Positions 1 to 13,200 of a stretch of 64,000 bases of DNA are shown piece by piece (position 1 is the stretch's first letter; every line of letters starts with the position of its first letter). The position numbers were made by a program, and so were the translations under genes. Source of the DNA: Plazaster borealis (lineage: Eukaryota > Echinodermata > Asteroidea > Forcipulatida > Labidiasteridae); NCBI GenBank assembly GCA_021014325.1, contig CM037472.1, positions 4,588,001-4,652,000 on the forward strand. Reading direction: 5' to 3'. A model generated the notes under the pieces. That model did no database searches. It was not told the DNA's origin and saw nothing but the letters and a program-made list of their open reading frames with translations.

Positions 1-689
1 TTCGATTAGCTTCCAAATTCTTTCCAAATTTAAATGTAATATGTATCAGGCAGTTGAAGTCAATGACTATGTGACACCGTTCCATTATCATGAACTGCAC
101 GTTTACTGTTAAAATAAACCATGTAAAAAAAGTCTCGCATGAACACAAAATAATTGCATAATGTTTGCATTTTTTGCTACAGCCATCTTTAACTTGAAAC
201 TATAATTTCTCAGATTATCGGTTTTCAGAGATAAGACCCTACTTCCCGACTTTAAGTCACTTGCAATCTGGTTGAATTCAATTAAAAATATCTTCAAATC
301 TGGCTTCTACCACTTCAAAAAAAAATGATTACGTTCGCGATACATTTTTTTTAAACCAGTCAATTTACAAGTTATGTCTCAAGTGTGTCAAGCGTTGTGT
401 GTAATGGCTTGTAGAAATGTGTGCTGTTCGAGATTACCTATTTAGTCTCATTACCACAAGGTTTTCTTGCAATAATGTCCACAACTGTTTTTCATTTCGC
501 AACGTTGTTAAATAATACAAACACAATAGTTGACTCACTTTATGAGTTCCAAAGTGTTTCCGAATATTAGTTCTTACGCAAATATTATTGAATATTGCAT
601 AAAAGAATTTTCATAGGCCTAGTACTTATAGATTTTTATATTTTACTCACAGTACCTTAAATTTCGTTTTTTAAATATAACAGAATGGG

Positions 690-950
690 AAAATGTGTGT
701 GATTAACTCGCAGCGTTCTACCAACTGTGCCATCCAGCCCTAATGTTGGCAGTCTCCCTATTTTGTAAATATCTTTAATCGGGGGTGCAAGTCAGAAGCC
801 ATTCAACCTGTAACTGCCGGTTAACCAGGGATCACACCCAAGTTGGTGATACAACCTGGGAAGTGGCATCAGAGGGATCAACTTAAGGGGATGCAACTTT
901 TTATGTCAAATATCTTGTAATAAGCCAAGGGAAAATGACTGGGTACATTT
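690..950 (-). repeat. tRNA-headed SINE-like element, reverse copy
   Basis: The reverse complement contains the block with CAACATTAGGGCTGGATG.. and CAGTTACAGGTTGAATGG seen in direct orientation at 29190-29460 and 42840-43190. The tRNA-like head is degraded here. Confidence 0.5.
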
Positions 951-989
951 TTTTCTTCTTAACTCTTCCATGTGCAAGTCTCTAGCGAC

Positions 990-1150
990 CAGTTAAAATC
1001 CCTTCAAAAGAATAGTTGTAAAACAAAAAATAAAGATCGCACGGCCACACAGTTTTTAGAATGGGAAAGAGGACTCTTAAGGGTGCTATTGTGACCTGGT
1101 ATTGTATTTTTATTTTATTTTTTGGGTGGGGGTCGCCCTTTGCAAAAAAC
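990..1150 (-). repeat. Inverted copy of the 2590-2870 repeat
   Basis: The reverse complement gives AAGAGTCCTCTTTCCCATTC, CTGTGTGGCC, CTTTATTTTTTGTTTT and GAAGGGATTTTAA, the same order as 2640-2730. It makes an inverted pair 1.5 kb apart with the tandem block at 2658-3001. Confidence 0.6.
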
Positions 1151-2657
1151 TAGTCAACAATTAATGTGTCCATATGATCAATTTATCACTAAAATAAATG
1201 GTGCATGAAAGAGTTAATGTACAAAATTCACTGTCATTTCACATCCGGTACACACCGCAGAGTCATAATTAAGAAACCGATCAAACAGTGGAGTAATCAC
1301 CATCAGGAAGTTTCATCAAGGAACTAGTTTTCTGTTGTGTATATATCAAAAGCTAAAATGATGTAAGGGGCCCCAGTTTCGGTTGGGGTCAAATATTTGA
1401 GTTGTGTAACAGGATACCGTCCTGACTTTGAGACAACCTCTTGGGAAATTACAACAGATTATGGAGGTGGGTGGATTGGGGTCCGGTTCCTCTTGTAACC
1501 ACTGAATAAATATGATTACTTAAGAGTAAGTTGACAAGGAGATGGGACTCTTCCTCTTGGGTCTTATGTTGATGAACACATCCAGCAGTTTTTTAAGACG
1601 TTACGAAATTGCCAAAGAATCCCTTGAAATGGAAACATCAATCTGAAAGGTGTTACAAAATGCCGTTTTTTTGTTAAATCAAGTTTCTGACAAGCAATCC
1701 TCCACCCACCTCTTGTTTTGTGGGAAGATCCACTTTCAAATGTCATTTGTTTTTGTTTTTTATGAAGAAAGAAAACTCTCGAAATGTCATATGAAACTTA
1801 TGAATTTTTAAACACGGATTGAAGTGAAGCTGCAGTGGAATGAAACTGATACACGTGCAAGCTTACACTTACAGGCTGTAAAGACACTTGATAGCTGGAA
1901 AGTAATACCCGTTTGTTTTTATTCTTACAAAATGGATCATACTATATGTGGGAAATATTTTCAAGTTCCACTTATACATGATTTCAACTTTTTTTTTAAA
2001 TCAGTTCAACTTTGAGTATCTCCTTAACAGTGGCATAACCAGAGTGGTTGAGGGTATGGCAAAAATAGTATGGTTCATCAACTAATATAATAGACTGTGC
2101 AAGTCTCACACATATCAAAAACGAGAAACAAACTCGAACGAAGACTATATTTTTCTATGAAATCGAATCTTCTTTTTAAATTATATTTATATGAAATTCT
2201 TGAAAATAAAAATACCCATAGCAAGTTGTTATAAATAAATTTTAAATTTTTGTATAATACAATTAATTTCTTCAAATTAACATTGAAACAAAATTAAAAC
2301 TTGGGACGAGGATGCTTATTGTTAGAAACCACATTTGCCAATCACACCAAAATGTGTGCGTAACCGGAAATGGAGGTCAAGTCTTATTCTTAGGTTTTCT
2401 TTGTTATTTTGTTGAATTGATTTTACTTTCATATTGTTAATCTTTAGTATTACATTCCCAACAACATTTATAATTTTTGTAGCCATAAACTACGTTAAAC
2501 TAAAATAAATAACAAAACCAGATCCCGCCCATGTAAAAACGCCATATGGTTGGGGCCACAATGGTCCCGGAAGTTCAAATATGCGCGAGACTTGCACAGT
2601 CTATATTTTGCAAATGGCGACCCCCCAAAAACGGGTCACAATAGCACACTCAAAAGA

Positions 2658-3001
2658 GTCCTCTTTCCCCTTCTATAAACTGTGTGGCCTTGCAATCTTT
2701 ATTTTTTGTTTTTCTGAAGGGATTTAAACCGGACGCTAGCGAGCGGTCGGCACATGAAAGAGTTGAGGCATCAGCAGCAATCATGAAGAGAAACATTATC
2801 CCCTCTCCAATTATACGCCATGAACAATCTTGTCCTCTTTCCCATTCTATAAACTGTGTGGCCATGCAATCTTTATTTTTTAGTTTTACATCTATTTTTC
2901 TGAAGGGATTTAAACCGGTCACATGAAAGAGTTGAGGCATCAGCAGCAATCATGAAGAGGAACAATATCCCCTCTCCAATAATACGCCATGAACGATCTT
3001 G
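2658..3001 (+). repeat. Tandem duplication (~172 bp x 2)
   Basis: Two direct copies (about 2658-2831 and 2832-3001) share CTCTTTCC..TTCTATAAACTGTGTGGCC, GAAGGGATTTAAACCGG, GAAAGAGTTGAGGCATCAGC and a shared end CCATGAACRATCTTGT. The second lacks a GCTAGCGAGCGGTCGG segment and has a small insertion. Confidence 0.75.
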
Positions 3002-3416
3002 TCTCATACCCGACCAATCTCTGTAAAAAACATTCATGTGATTGAACATGGAATTGGGGGCAGATTTGGGTGTTCGGGTTGTTGTTGTTATTGGTTTTGT
3101 TCAGGGGGTTTTTTTTGAGGGGGGATTGTATATAGACTCTCTTTGACATGATTCATAGTTAATCCTATATTCTGAAATAAGATAGCGTTCACTTTACATT
3201 AATGGTGTGGTACTATATGGACCATCAAAAGATAAAGTGATTCAATTGTCGTGTCGTGTCCTCCCAAATGAAGCGAGGATATGGATGGGCAGTCAACCAT
3301 GTAATCTAGCGGATTCAAGCCCTCTGATTGTAAAATTGACACGCCGTTAGAACATCGACCAATGAGATAGCAGGAATTTACCATACACTTATCTATGATG
3401 TTAGGAGGGCTGACCA

Positions 3417-3610
3417 GGGCACAATTTCATAGAGCTGCTTAAGCACAAACAATTGCTAAGCTCAACAAATTTATGCTTACCAGAAGAAGGTTACCAGCCA
3501 AACTACCAGGTCACATGTACAAATTGTGACTGATATCCTGCTCATTTCTACTAAGCAAAAACAAAAAAAAGCAATATTTTCTGCTTGAGAAGTTTTATGA
3601 AATTGGGCCC
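3417..3610 (+). mobile_element. Non-autonomous element, GGGCCCAATTTCATAGAG family
   Basis: Begins GGGCACAATTTCATAGAGC and ends TTTTATGAAATTGGGCCC, imperfect terminal inverted repeats, with interior GGTTACCAGCCAAA and GTCACATGTACAA shared by copies at 3747, 44199 and 59867. No coding capacity. Confidence 0.75.
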
Positions 3611-3746
3611 AGGTGGCGGCAGAAAAACCGCATGATAACTTTCCATTGTTGTTGTGGTGTTGAATGAGCGCACATTTCCAAACCCAATAAATTTACATCT
3701 CCTGCCACCTCACTAAAGGTCTGCCATTGAGTGTTAACATCGCACG

Positions 3747-3936
3747 GGGCCCAATTTCATAGAGCTGCTTAAGCAAAAAAAAATGGCTAAGCACAGAACA
3801 ATTTTCCCTTCAAGAATAAGGTTACCAGCCAAAAATACCATTCCACATGTACTGACTATGACTGGTATGCTGCTCGGTTTTGCTTAGCAGAAAAAAGGCT
3901 TACTTTTGTGTGTAAGCAGCTCTATACAATTGGACC
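3747..3936 (+). mobile_element. Non-autonomous element, GGGCCCAATTTCATAGAG family
   Basis: Second copy 136 bp after the first, same orientation, with GGGCCCAATTTCATAGAG at the left and AGCAGCTCTATACAATTGGA at the right, and the same interior GGTTACCAGCC. Confidence 0.75.
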
Positions 3937-4037
3937 ATGTAGGACTTCACTTGCATGATTAGCACAACTTTCTCTTCTCTGTTTTTTGGTGGGGGTTTTT
4001 TCTCTATGTGTTGTATGTACATGAATTTGTGACACTG

Positions 4038-4062
4038 TGGTGGTGGTGGTGGTGGTGGTGGT
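4038..4062 (+). repeat. (GGT)n microsatellite
   Basis: About eight perfect TGG/GGT units in the intron upstream of the 4187 exon. Confidence 0.95.
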
Positions 4063-4186
4063 GTAATTACACTAAACAAGTTAAACAATCAATCGCACCA
4101 AAGGGGGAAATTATCAATTGTGTAAGCTGACATTATCAGCGGACCCTCCTCCTAACCTTCTTATCGTATTGTGTTTGATCCGACAG

Positions 4187-4252
4187 CTGAAGATGCTGAG
4201 CTTCTTAACCAAGTCCCAAAGGTGAAAGTACTACGCAACAAGAAGAGAGAAG
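4187..4252 (+). CDS. GALNT: GALNT exon: N-terminal catalytic half, ending ..KKRE(G)
   Basis: A 66-nt internal exon between acceptor GACAG and donor GTAAAG. The first 2 nt finish a codon, then [21 protein letters not shown] follows, and the last base starts the Gly codon finished in the next exon. It matches the GALNT segment PED..LL..(I/L)PKV..LRN..REGL just before the DxH region (recalled family sequence). In the enzyme this is part of the GT-A nucleotide-sugar binding fold. The exon before it, which should end in a VDDxS-type motif, was not found between 1 and 4186, so it lies upstream. The small size makes it easy for gene finders to miss. Confidence 0.88.
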
Positions 4253-7200
4253 GTAAAGCATGAGTAACACCATCCAATATAACCCAGACCGGCCCATTAC
4301 TCATCATGTCAATTTAGTTTATTAGCACGATTGGCGACACTGGCTCATGCTTGGCCAGATTGCGTGCAAATGTCATTTATGTCCGGAAACTTTTCAAATA
4401 TTTGTCTTCCCCTCTTAATGATATTAATCAAAAGGACTACAGGAAATAAATGTTATGGGTTTACTTGACACACTTTGTTCTGGTCTAATGAAGCTTCTGG
4501 AAATAAATTGTATGGGTTTACCGGACATATTTTTTTCTAGTTTAATGAAACTTCTGGAAAATAAATGTTAGTTACACAGAGGCAGCATAAATCATTCCCC
4601 TAACCTGTGTAGTTATTAGTCTGGCAGATGATTAAAAGTAGTAGGGTATAAAGCTTCAAGTACAAGTTAAAGGGTCTTTATACGTTTGGTAATGACTCTG
4701 AAAATTAATGGCAATAAAAACCTATTTGGTAAGAAGTATAGCAGCTTTGGATAGTATAATGCATTTTGAGAAACTTTTGACTTCGAAGTACTGCAGGTAT
4801 GAACAAAGATATCAGTTTCTATCCAAAACAAATTTGAATCTGAGAAGCATTTCTGTCGAAATGTTTCTCAGATTGTTTATTCCAATTGCAGATTATTCTT
4901 CCTGCGTGGACATAACCGCTCCAGATTTTCGGCAATATCTAAAAAACGCTTCCACCGTTTGAAATGTTAGTTTTATGTCTACAACTATATAGGATTGAAA
5001 CAAACAGTGGGTTCCAATTACCAAACAAATACAATCCCTTTAATGATATTAATCAAAAGGACTACAGGAAATAAATGTTATGGGTTTACCCAACACATTT
5101 TGTTCTAGTCTAATGAAACCTCTGGAAAATAAACGTTAGTTACACAGAGGGAGCATAAATCTTTGTAGTTATTAGTCGGGTAGATGATTAAAAGTCGTAG
5201 GGTATAATTTATAAAGCTTCAAAGTACAATATCATGAAAGAAGTTCACCAGGCTGGTAAAATATCAACTTATCAAATGAATTTTCTACAAAACACAGCCA
5301 AGTTAAAGACTTTTCTTTTCAAGGAGTGATTTATTTCTTGTGGTCTTTGTAAAAAGGTTTTCAAAAAGGTGAAGAACTTGTGTATTGTTACAAATGCAGC
5401 TAAGAACTTTTTACATTGGGAAATATTGATATCCAAACCCTTTCATGGTTGTTTTTCCTTGTGATATGCTTTTTACAACAACAACAACAACAACATTTAA
5501 TAGTCACTCATGTTATGTAGATTTGTTAGTGTTTGAACAAGCCTTTGCTTGTTGGAATAAGAACAGCATGACCAGTCAAGACTGAAAATGTTGTAGGAAA
5601 AACGTTTAGCCAAATTAACATAAGGACTTATAGCAGAGATTTTCTATGAATTAGTTTACTTCTGCTATACTTCAAATATAAAATGCCAAACTGAAACAAA
5701 AAATAAGTTAACAAAAACTTGTTGAAAGACCTGGGATCAGCTCTCCCTCTTTGTCAACATGTTTGTCATGTGGTGCAATTTTTCGCCAGAATTCCGGTTC
5801 AATTTATAGATGCCACGCCGCGCTTTCTGAATGTAAACTCAGATGGGCTTTTGATCTGTCAGTGAAGACTCTCAGCTGCGTCCTCATGTAACAACTTTCA
5901 GTTTCCTGTGATTTTCTACCCCAGAGGGGATCAACTAATTTTACCCCCAAACTATGGCCAGATATAAATAAATTGAGTAAAGCCGGTAGCGTGTGCCGCG
6001 ACGGAACATAACAAGAAAAAATAACATATACTGATTCAAACACTTTCACTCTCGCTCAATTAAAGTTTGTTTTTTTCCTTATTCTCAAAAGAATACTGCC
6101 TTTGGCAAAGGACCCCCGGGTCTGTGAAATTAAATTCCCATTTCAAAACATCAACTGACAGACGGAAGTTCCACTGTACTTTTGCTCTGTCTTCCTTTGT
6201 GGTGGAGTCATCCAAGATTGATCATGTGACTGTAAATGTTGTCGCTTCGGTTGTTGACAACCTGTAGATTTATAAACTTGCAAATACGGTATTAAAGGGA
6301 CACGTTGCCTTGGATTGGGCGCTTTGGGCCATAAAACACGTTTGAAAGCATTTGTTATGAAATGAATGTGGTTGGAAAGATGTTCTAAAAGTAGAATATA
6401 ATGATCCACACAAATATGCCTCAAAATTGCAGGGTTTTCCTTTTATGTCGTGAACTGACACGGTCCGCCATTTTGTGGAACCAAATTTTTGGACTGTCAG
6501 TTCACGAAGTAAAAGGAAAACCACACAGTTTCGAGGCATCATTATATTCCACTTTTAAAACATTTTTCCAACCATATATTTATTTCATAAAAAACGCAGT
6601 CAAATGCTTCATGTACCTTTAAGTGAATTATTGTTGTTTCAGAACTATGTGATACAAAGTTAGGCTTTTTGTTGTTTTAAATGCATGCCTCCATATGTAT
6701 GATGGGCATGTTTTTAATGTAACATCATTTTGACACCTCTTTAGTATTTTATTTTGAACTTAAGTATTTGCCTTTATTTTAAAATGCACATGTATCCATT
6801 TTTTAGTATATCTTTAATTTTTAGAAGAGTACAGTCATTCCAATCCTCTAGGTTTCAAGAAACTTAATACACAAATAACCACTTCATAACAAATTATCGC
6901 TCTAATTTCCCTGAAAACAACATAAACAATATATAAATATTTTTTTATTTTATACTTTTGCTTAAAAAAAATAACAAAAACAGCTGTTGCACAAGTTCCT
7001 GTGTAAAATATTATTTTTCTTGGACAATCTCAATCACTGTATTTTTATTCAGCTTTTCAATCAATTTGACAATTCTTGTATCTTTAGTGTTCTAAACAGC
7101 CGATAATTTAAGTGACAAGCAATTTAATTCTTAATCATATTATAGTTTTTGCATAAATATATATTTTGTCAATTCCTTTCAGGTCTAATACGCTCAAGAG

Positions 7201-10200
7201 TACGAGGGGCAGATGCAGCAGGCGGCAGTATTTTAACATTTCTTGATAGTCATTGCGAAGCAAATGTAGACTGGCTACCTCCGTTATTACACAGAGTCAA
7301 TCAGGTTAGTCTGGGCATGGACCCATTAGCAGTGGTGTAATTTGATAATGGATGGATGTTCACACTCCATTGATATCGGTCTATATTTAAGGCTGTTCAC
7401 AGGACTCGACAGGAACTATAAACCATAGAATTCATTCACAGGCTATAGACCGATCCATACGCGCAAGTGCTGCACGCTGCCATGGCTGCGTCGCCATTGC
7501 TGGGGTGCTGGCAGCGCAATTTATTGTACACGAAGACATGGAAAACCCGTTGTCTGTTTTACTTTTTATGCGAATTAAGTGTCTTCCTCAATGACTTACA
7601 CACTTTCCCTGACAGGACAGCATGATCAAATAATGTAGAATATACTAATTAAATATTTGAAACTAAACAGACAGTGAATACTGAAATTCTGTCGAAAGAC
7701 CTTGCCGGTGTAACACATTTTTAAACCCGACCGTGCAGTTTCCGCGTCTATCACACTTAAACTCACCTATTGTATGCGCTGTTTTCAGGATTCAGTTTCT
7801 GTTTAGTTGTAAATATTTATGGTCAGTGTTCTGTACATCGTTATGTCATGCTGTCCTGTCAGGGAAATTGTGTAAATCGTTGAGAAAGACACCTAATTCA
7901 CATAAAAAGTTAAAAAGATGACAATTTGTCCATATCTTCGTGTACAAAACATTGCGCTGCCAGCGACCCAGCAATGGCGGCGCAGCCATGGCAGCGTGCA
8001 GTGTTGCGCACCTCGGATCGGTCAATACTACCTCGCAGATAGAAATGATCTCGATTGAATGTCCGCATCATTCTGTGTGCTGCCGACTTCTGAATTGCAA
8101 ATATGATTTCAGAGGGGAGTTTGTCCGGGAGTTCATGCATAAATTCCTATGAAATTGTATTATTTTAATGGATTCTTATCTTTTCTATTTGTCATGTGGC
8201 TTTGATATGTATCATCCGTGGCTTTGATTTTTCCATGACATTGTATGGAATAGACTCGTCTAGAAGAGCAAGCTTGAGGCATTAGTACTCTCCTTGTTAA
8301 ACCGAACTTGAAGCTGTAAAAATGTTCTGTTTAACCAGATTAAAGGGACATTATTTTTTTGAAGAGTGAATTTAATTTCATCCTCTAGTTAAGTTTTCAA
8401 TAAACAGACAATACAACCAACAATGTAATAATGCTAAATTAGATGGCCATGTTTTTGTCAAAAACAACCAAATACATTGGGTTGTCAGGGATTTTGTGCA
8501 CGATTAAAATATCTGCTCTTTAAACAAGCGAAGATGAAACAGTTGAACTTGAAACGATCACAAGGTTTGACCTACTATACTTGCACTCAATGAAAAGAGG
8601 TCATAGTAAAGGTCATGCTCTGAATTGACACTCATTTGTTTATGGGTAAAAACAAATATTTTCTCTAACCCCGATGCATATTTAACACCTATTAAATATT
8701 GTTGCAGTACCCACTGTTTAAAATATAGGATTCAAACTGCCTGTAGCTACTGGGCAAGCTCGGTGGTCTAGTGGTATGACATCTGCTCTAGAATGACAAA
8801 GGTTGTGGGTTTGAGTCCCACCTGAGTAATATGCATGTGTATTTTTGTTCACAGGACTCTGGAAAGTACCAAGTATTCATGTACAATGCTTAATGCACAT
8901 TGGTGTTAGGGTACCCTGATGTAAATTTAACATCTATTAAAAACAAAAGCCATGTCTGGGTGAATGGTGACGATTATTCAAAACAAAAAATGAATTGTCT
9001 CCAAACAAAATGGTTAAATATGCAACACTGTACATTTGCAGTGCAGCTGCTATAGAGAATTTAATCTGACATTTAATGTTTTAAAATAACAGCTGAATAT
9101 ATGATACTTATGTATGATTCATAATATTGATTTTGGGAAGAGTACATTCATTCGCATTTAAAAGGAAAAAGTCATCATACAACGTGTTTTGTTCATGTTC
9201 ATTGTGTGCTTGTTTGAGTATGGCAAATTTAACTACGAACAGTGACTGTTGGCGGACAATTTTCTCACACGCGGCTGTATTGCAGACAGAATGGTTTCTC
9301 AGCAAAGCAAATGATGCTGGTGTCAAGTTTATGAGAAAAAAAGAGCTTACAGAAGTATCTTCATATTATCTTTTTATGATCATTACCAATCGTGTATCAT
9401 ACCTTTAAAGAGCAGGTGGGCTGATATTTGATAGATAGGCATTGCAAAATTCCAGACAATTATTATTAGGTTGAGTTTTGTGGGATGTTTGACGTCAATC
9501 AGTCATCTACCTTCTCTGTGAATGTGATATGGCTGTACAAGAATGGTTCTTTATTATTATTACCTGCACATATGACAAAAAGTGTGACAAAAAGCGTGTT
9601 GTGGGGTGTCGTGGCTGAGGGAATAAGAACACCGCAGTCAAGCTCTGGTGTTTCTGATCAGCAGAGTGTGGGTTTGAGTCCCGATCGTGACACTTGTATC
9701 CTTAAAAGGACACGTTGCCTTGGAATGGACGGTTTGGTCCAAAAAAAGCGTTTGTAATCGTTTGTTATAAAATGCATATATGGTTAGAAAGACGTTATAA
9801 AAGTAGAATATAATGATCCACACAAATATGCCTCAAAATTGCGTGGTTTTCCTTTTACTTTGCGAACTAACACGGTTGGCCATTTTGTGGAGTCAACAAT
9901 TTGTCGACCGTGTTTGTTCACGATGTAAAAGGAAAACCACGCAAATTTCGTAACATATTTGTGTGGATCATTGTATTCTACTTTCAAAACATCCTAACCA
10001 TATGCATGTTATAACAAACGGTTATAAATGCTTTATATAGACTAACTCGCCCGATCCAAGGCAACGTGCCCTTTAAGCAAGACACTTTAACCATTATTGC
10101 TGCATCCTTCGGATGGGACTTAAAACCGTAGGTCCCATGTGTTGTGTAGTGCACTTAAAAGAACCCAGTGCACTTATCGTAAAGAGAATGGGTTCGCTTC

Positions 10201-13200
10201 TGTGTTCATGGTTTGATCGGCAGCATATTGCGCCACAGCACCTTGTAAACCATTACATCGTGCTATACAGGAAATAGGTCTCATACTTCAACACGTAGCT
10301 CCGCATATCCTTGCAGGAAAAAATACTGAGCGCTTGGATATGCCCATCGGGTGTGATAAAGCGCTATATAAGAACTCAGTATTATTATTATTAAAAAGTA
10401 TTCTGTCAAAATTTCAACAGAAAAGCCAATTGGGAGAGGGAGTACGGCCTCCTCTTGTCTTAAAATTGTGTAATAAATCTATGTTTTTCAAAAGAAACAT
10501 GCTAATTGTAAAACATCCAAAATAACTAGACTATCCTCACTTAATGGTGAATTGTTCATAGAGTTTAACAACTCGACTCAGTTTAGCGCACCAGACTCGA
10601 GCTCTGGTGTTTCTGATCAGCAGAGTGTGGGTTCGAGTCACGGTCATGACACTTGTTTCCTTGAGCAAGACACTGCTTTGTCCTTGGATGCTGGCAAGTA
10701 AAGTCGTAGGTCCCGTGTGTTCGCGTAAATGAACCCAGTTTACTTATCGTTAAGATAAGGGGTTTGCTCTGGGGGGTTTTCTGGCTGAAAACAAGTCTCC
10801 ATAACTCCATATATCTTTCGTAAAAACAATGTGAATATCAGCACCATGAGCGCCCATCTGTGGGGGATACCAGTGCTATATAAATGTTCATAAATAACAG
10901 TGAGACCAATTAAGAACTCACTCCGCGGCAGTGAAGTTAATAACGAGAAGTACCCCACGATCCACTAAGCAAAAGTAGTAGTCCCGACCTATTTCCTACC
11001 TTCCGCCCAAGTAGTAGTTAAGAAGCAGGACAGTTCTTTTCAGAACTTGGTAGTCTTCCGAAAATTCTACTCTGCGGCAGTAGAATACATAGCAAGACAA
11101 GTTCTCAAAGAACAAAAATCTACACAGCAAAGTAGATATCCCCACATGGTGTTCCAGCAAGCCAAATAGACATTGATACCCCACCATGCAATGCCTCAAA
11201 ACCTAAAACAGTAAACCTGTTAGTTGTTCATCAGTGATAATAAGTACAGTCACATTGCTAAAGGTGTGCCATGGAGACATTGTTGTAACAGCTGATCTCA
11301 CAAACTTGGCAAATAAGCAAGGCTTTCAAAGCTGTCTGTCATGTTTTGAGATCACTTGTGAAAATCGTGATCAATAAGGAATAGAGTTTCCACGTACAGT
11401 CTTGAAATAGTGTGAGTGTGCTGTGAAAATTGTGTTCTACATTCGGAGGAGTGAAATGAACAAGCAAACACGGTGCCTGTCACCTATGTGAAGAATTTGG
11501 ATGTTTGTTTTCTGAGCGAAGGGTGCATTACGTATCTTTCATGTGGAGATTATTTAGTCTCTTAAATAAAAAATGTTGAGAAAGCAAGGTGTACTAAGGT
11601 GTAGATCAAGGACTTGCATGAGATGCAAGTGAAATTGCTGCTAGTTTGAAGTAGCCGGTTATACAATCAAGCTTTGTCATTGAAAGCTATAACTGAGGTT
11701 ATTTTGCCATCTTACTAAAATGCCCCAAAACAAATATTACTGCATATGAACTTTTCATTCTCTAGATCTTGGAACTACTTGTAATTTGTAAATTACAGAA
11801 AGGAATGGTATTTAAAGGGTCTGTATACATTTGGTAATGACTCTGAAAATTAATGGAAATAAAAACTTACTTGGTAAGAAGTACAGCAGCTTTGGACAGT
11901 ATGATGCATTTTGAGAAACTTTTCCCTGAGAAGTACTTCGGTTATGCAAAAAGATATCACTTTTTATCTTAAAATATTTGAATCTGAGAAATTGCAGATT
12001 ATTCTTCCTGCTTGGACATCGCTCCAGATTTTCGACAAAATCTAAAAAAACGCTACCACCTTTCGAAATTAAATTTTAACAGGTTAGTTTTATGGTATAT
12101 ATCTACAATTATATAGGATTGAAACAAAGAGCGGGTTCCAATCACCAAAGTATACAATCCCTTCAGGCAATACTCCTTATTTATTTCAGATGTAGAGTTT
12201 TGACCTCGGGGAAAAGATCAGTAACAATTTTAAGATAGCACAAAAACTGATAATTAAACTTTAAGAATCCTTCACTGTTTTTTTCAGGAGCCTACAACCA
12301 TTGTGAGTCCAGCCATTGATATCATATCAATGCATACGTTTGCTTACACAGCTGCAATGGCCGACTTACGAGGAGGTACAACTTTACAAACAATTCAAAC
12401 ATCTCACTCAATGACTTCATTAACACAATCGCAATGCTCATCATGGGTCGCTTGTCAACCTAACTAATAATACTATCTCAATGCAGGTATACTTTTACCC
12501 TGACATCTTCTTCTCATACCATCTTTTCTCATAAAATAAGATCTTTTCCCGGCAGTGCATACTTCATATCATCGGTTCATAGTTTCTCATCTTTTGATCA
12601 TTTCTCCAAAGTTCTTTTTTCCTATTAACTTCTTATTGTTCCTGTCAGTTAGCTGATTTAATTGTTTTTTTCATAGAGGATAAAGACCAATCAGAATTAC
12701 ATCAAGTTGTTTGTAGTACCCACTGATTATGAAAGGATTCTTGTTACCAGGCGAGCTCAGGAGTCTAGCAGTTAAGACTCTACACTACAGAAGTTGGTGG
12801 GTTCAAATCCCTCCCAAAGTCCCTGTGGGTTTGTTGTTTCCGCATGACTCGGAAACCACTGAGGATACAGTGGTTATTGTACACCAGTGTAGGGCAAAAA
12901 TTTTGAACAATATTGCTCTCAAAACATACAGCCCTCTCATTCTTAAAATCAATGACAATTACATTTCCAGAATAAATCAAAACAGACCCACCAGGTCCAA
13001 TTTCATGGCTCTGCTTACCGTAAGCAAAGAATCGGCGCTTACGGAAGCAGGGAATTATTATGTCAAGCGTATTTCATGGGTTAGCAGATAATTTTTGCTT
13101 GTGCGCGTGCGTACCCCACGTTACGAGGCATTATTCGCTTACACAGCTAGCGCAGAATTTTGGCGCTTGTACATTAATCGGAGAATGGTGATCGTAAGCA

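Larger units (their letters stand above)
1..4186 (+). other. GALNT intron (5' part beyond window) with repeats
   Basis: No exon with GALNT motifs was found. The stretch holds a reverse SINE-related block (690-950), an inverted copy (990-1150) of the repeat at 2590-3000, and two GGGCCCAATTTCAT elements (3417-3610, 3747-3936). A (GGT)n microsatellite lies at 4038-4062, ~125 bp before the next exon. Short open frames here have no family signature. Confidence 0.7.
4253..7182 (+). other. GALNT intron, repeat-filled
   Basis: Apart from the direct duplication around a TTAA element (4415-5229) and a foldback at 6292-6622, I see a (CAA)n run near 5477-5493 and AT-rich DNA without exon signals. Confidence 0.75.
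7305..12287 (+). other. GALNT intron, repeat-filled
   Basis: Holds a foldback (7448-8023), two SINE families (8755, 9603, 10587), an inserted TTAA element, a Penelope-like fragment and a TTAA element (11812). TGACGTCA occurs at 9490-9497. No exon was recognised. Confidence 0.7.

Noticed and set aside
1..4186. Search for upstream GALNT exons (VDDxS, FHNE-type motifs)
   Set aside because: No segment with these motifs and AG/GT borders was found, so earlier exons are taken to lie outside the window.
12729..13091. 120-codon open frame
   Set aside because: Spans a SINE and a MITE end, so it is repeat sequence.
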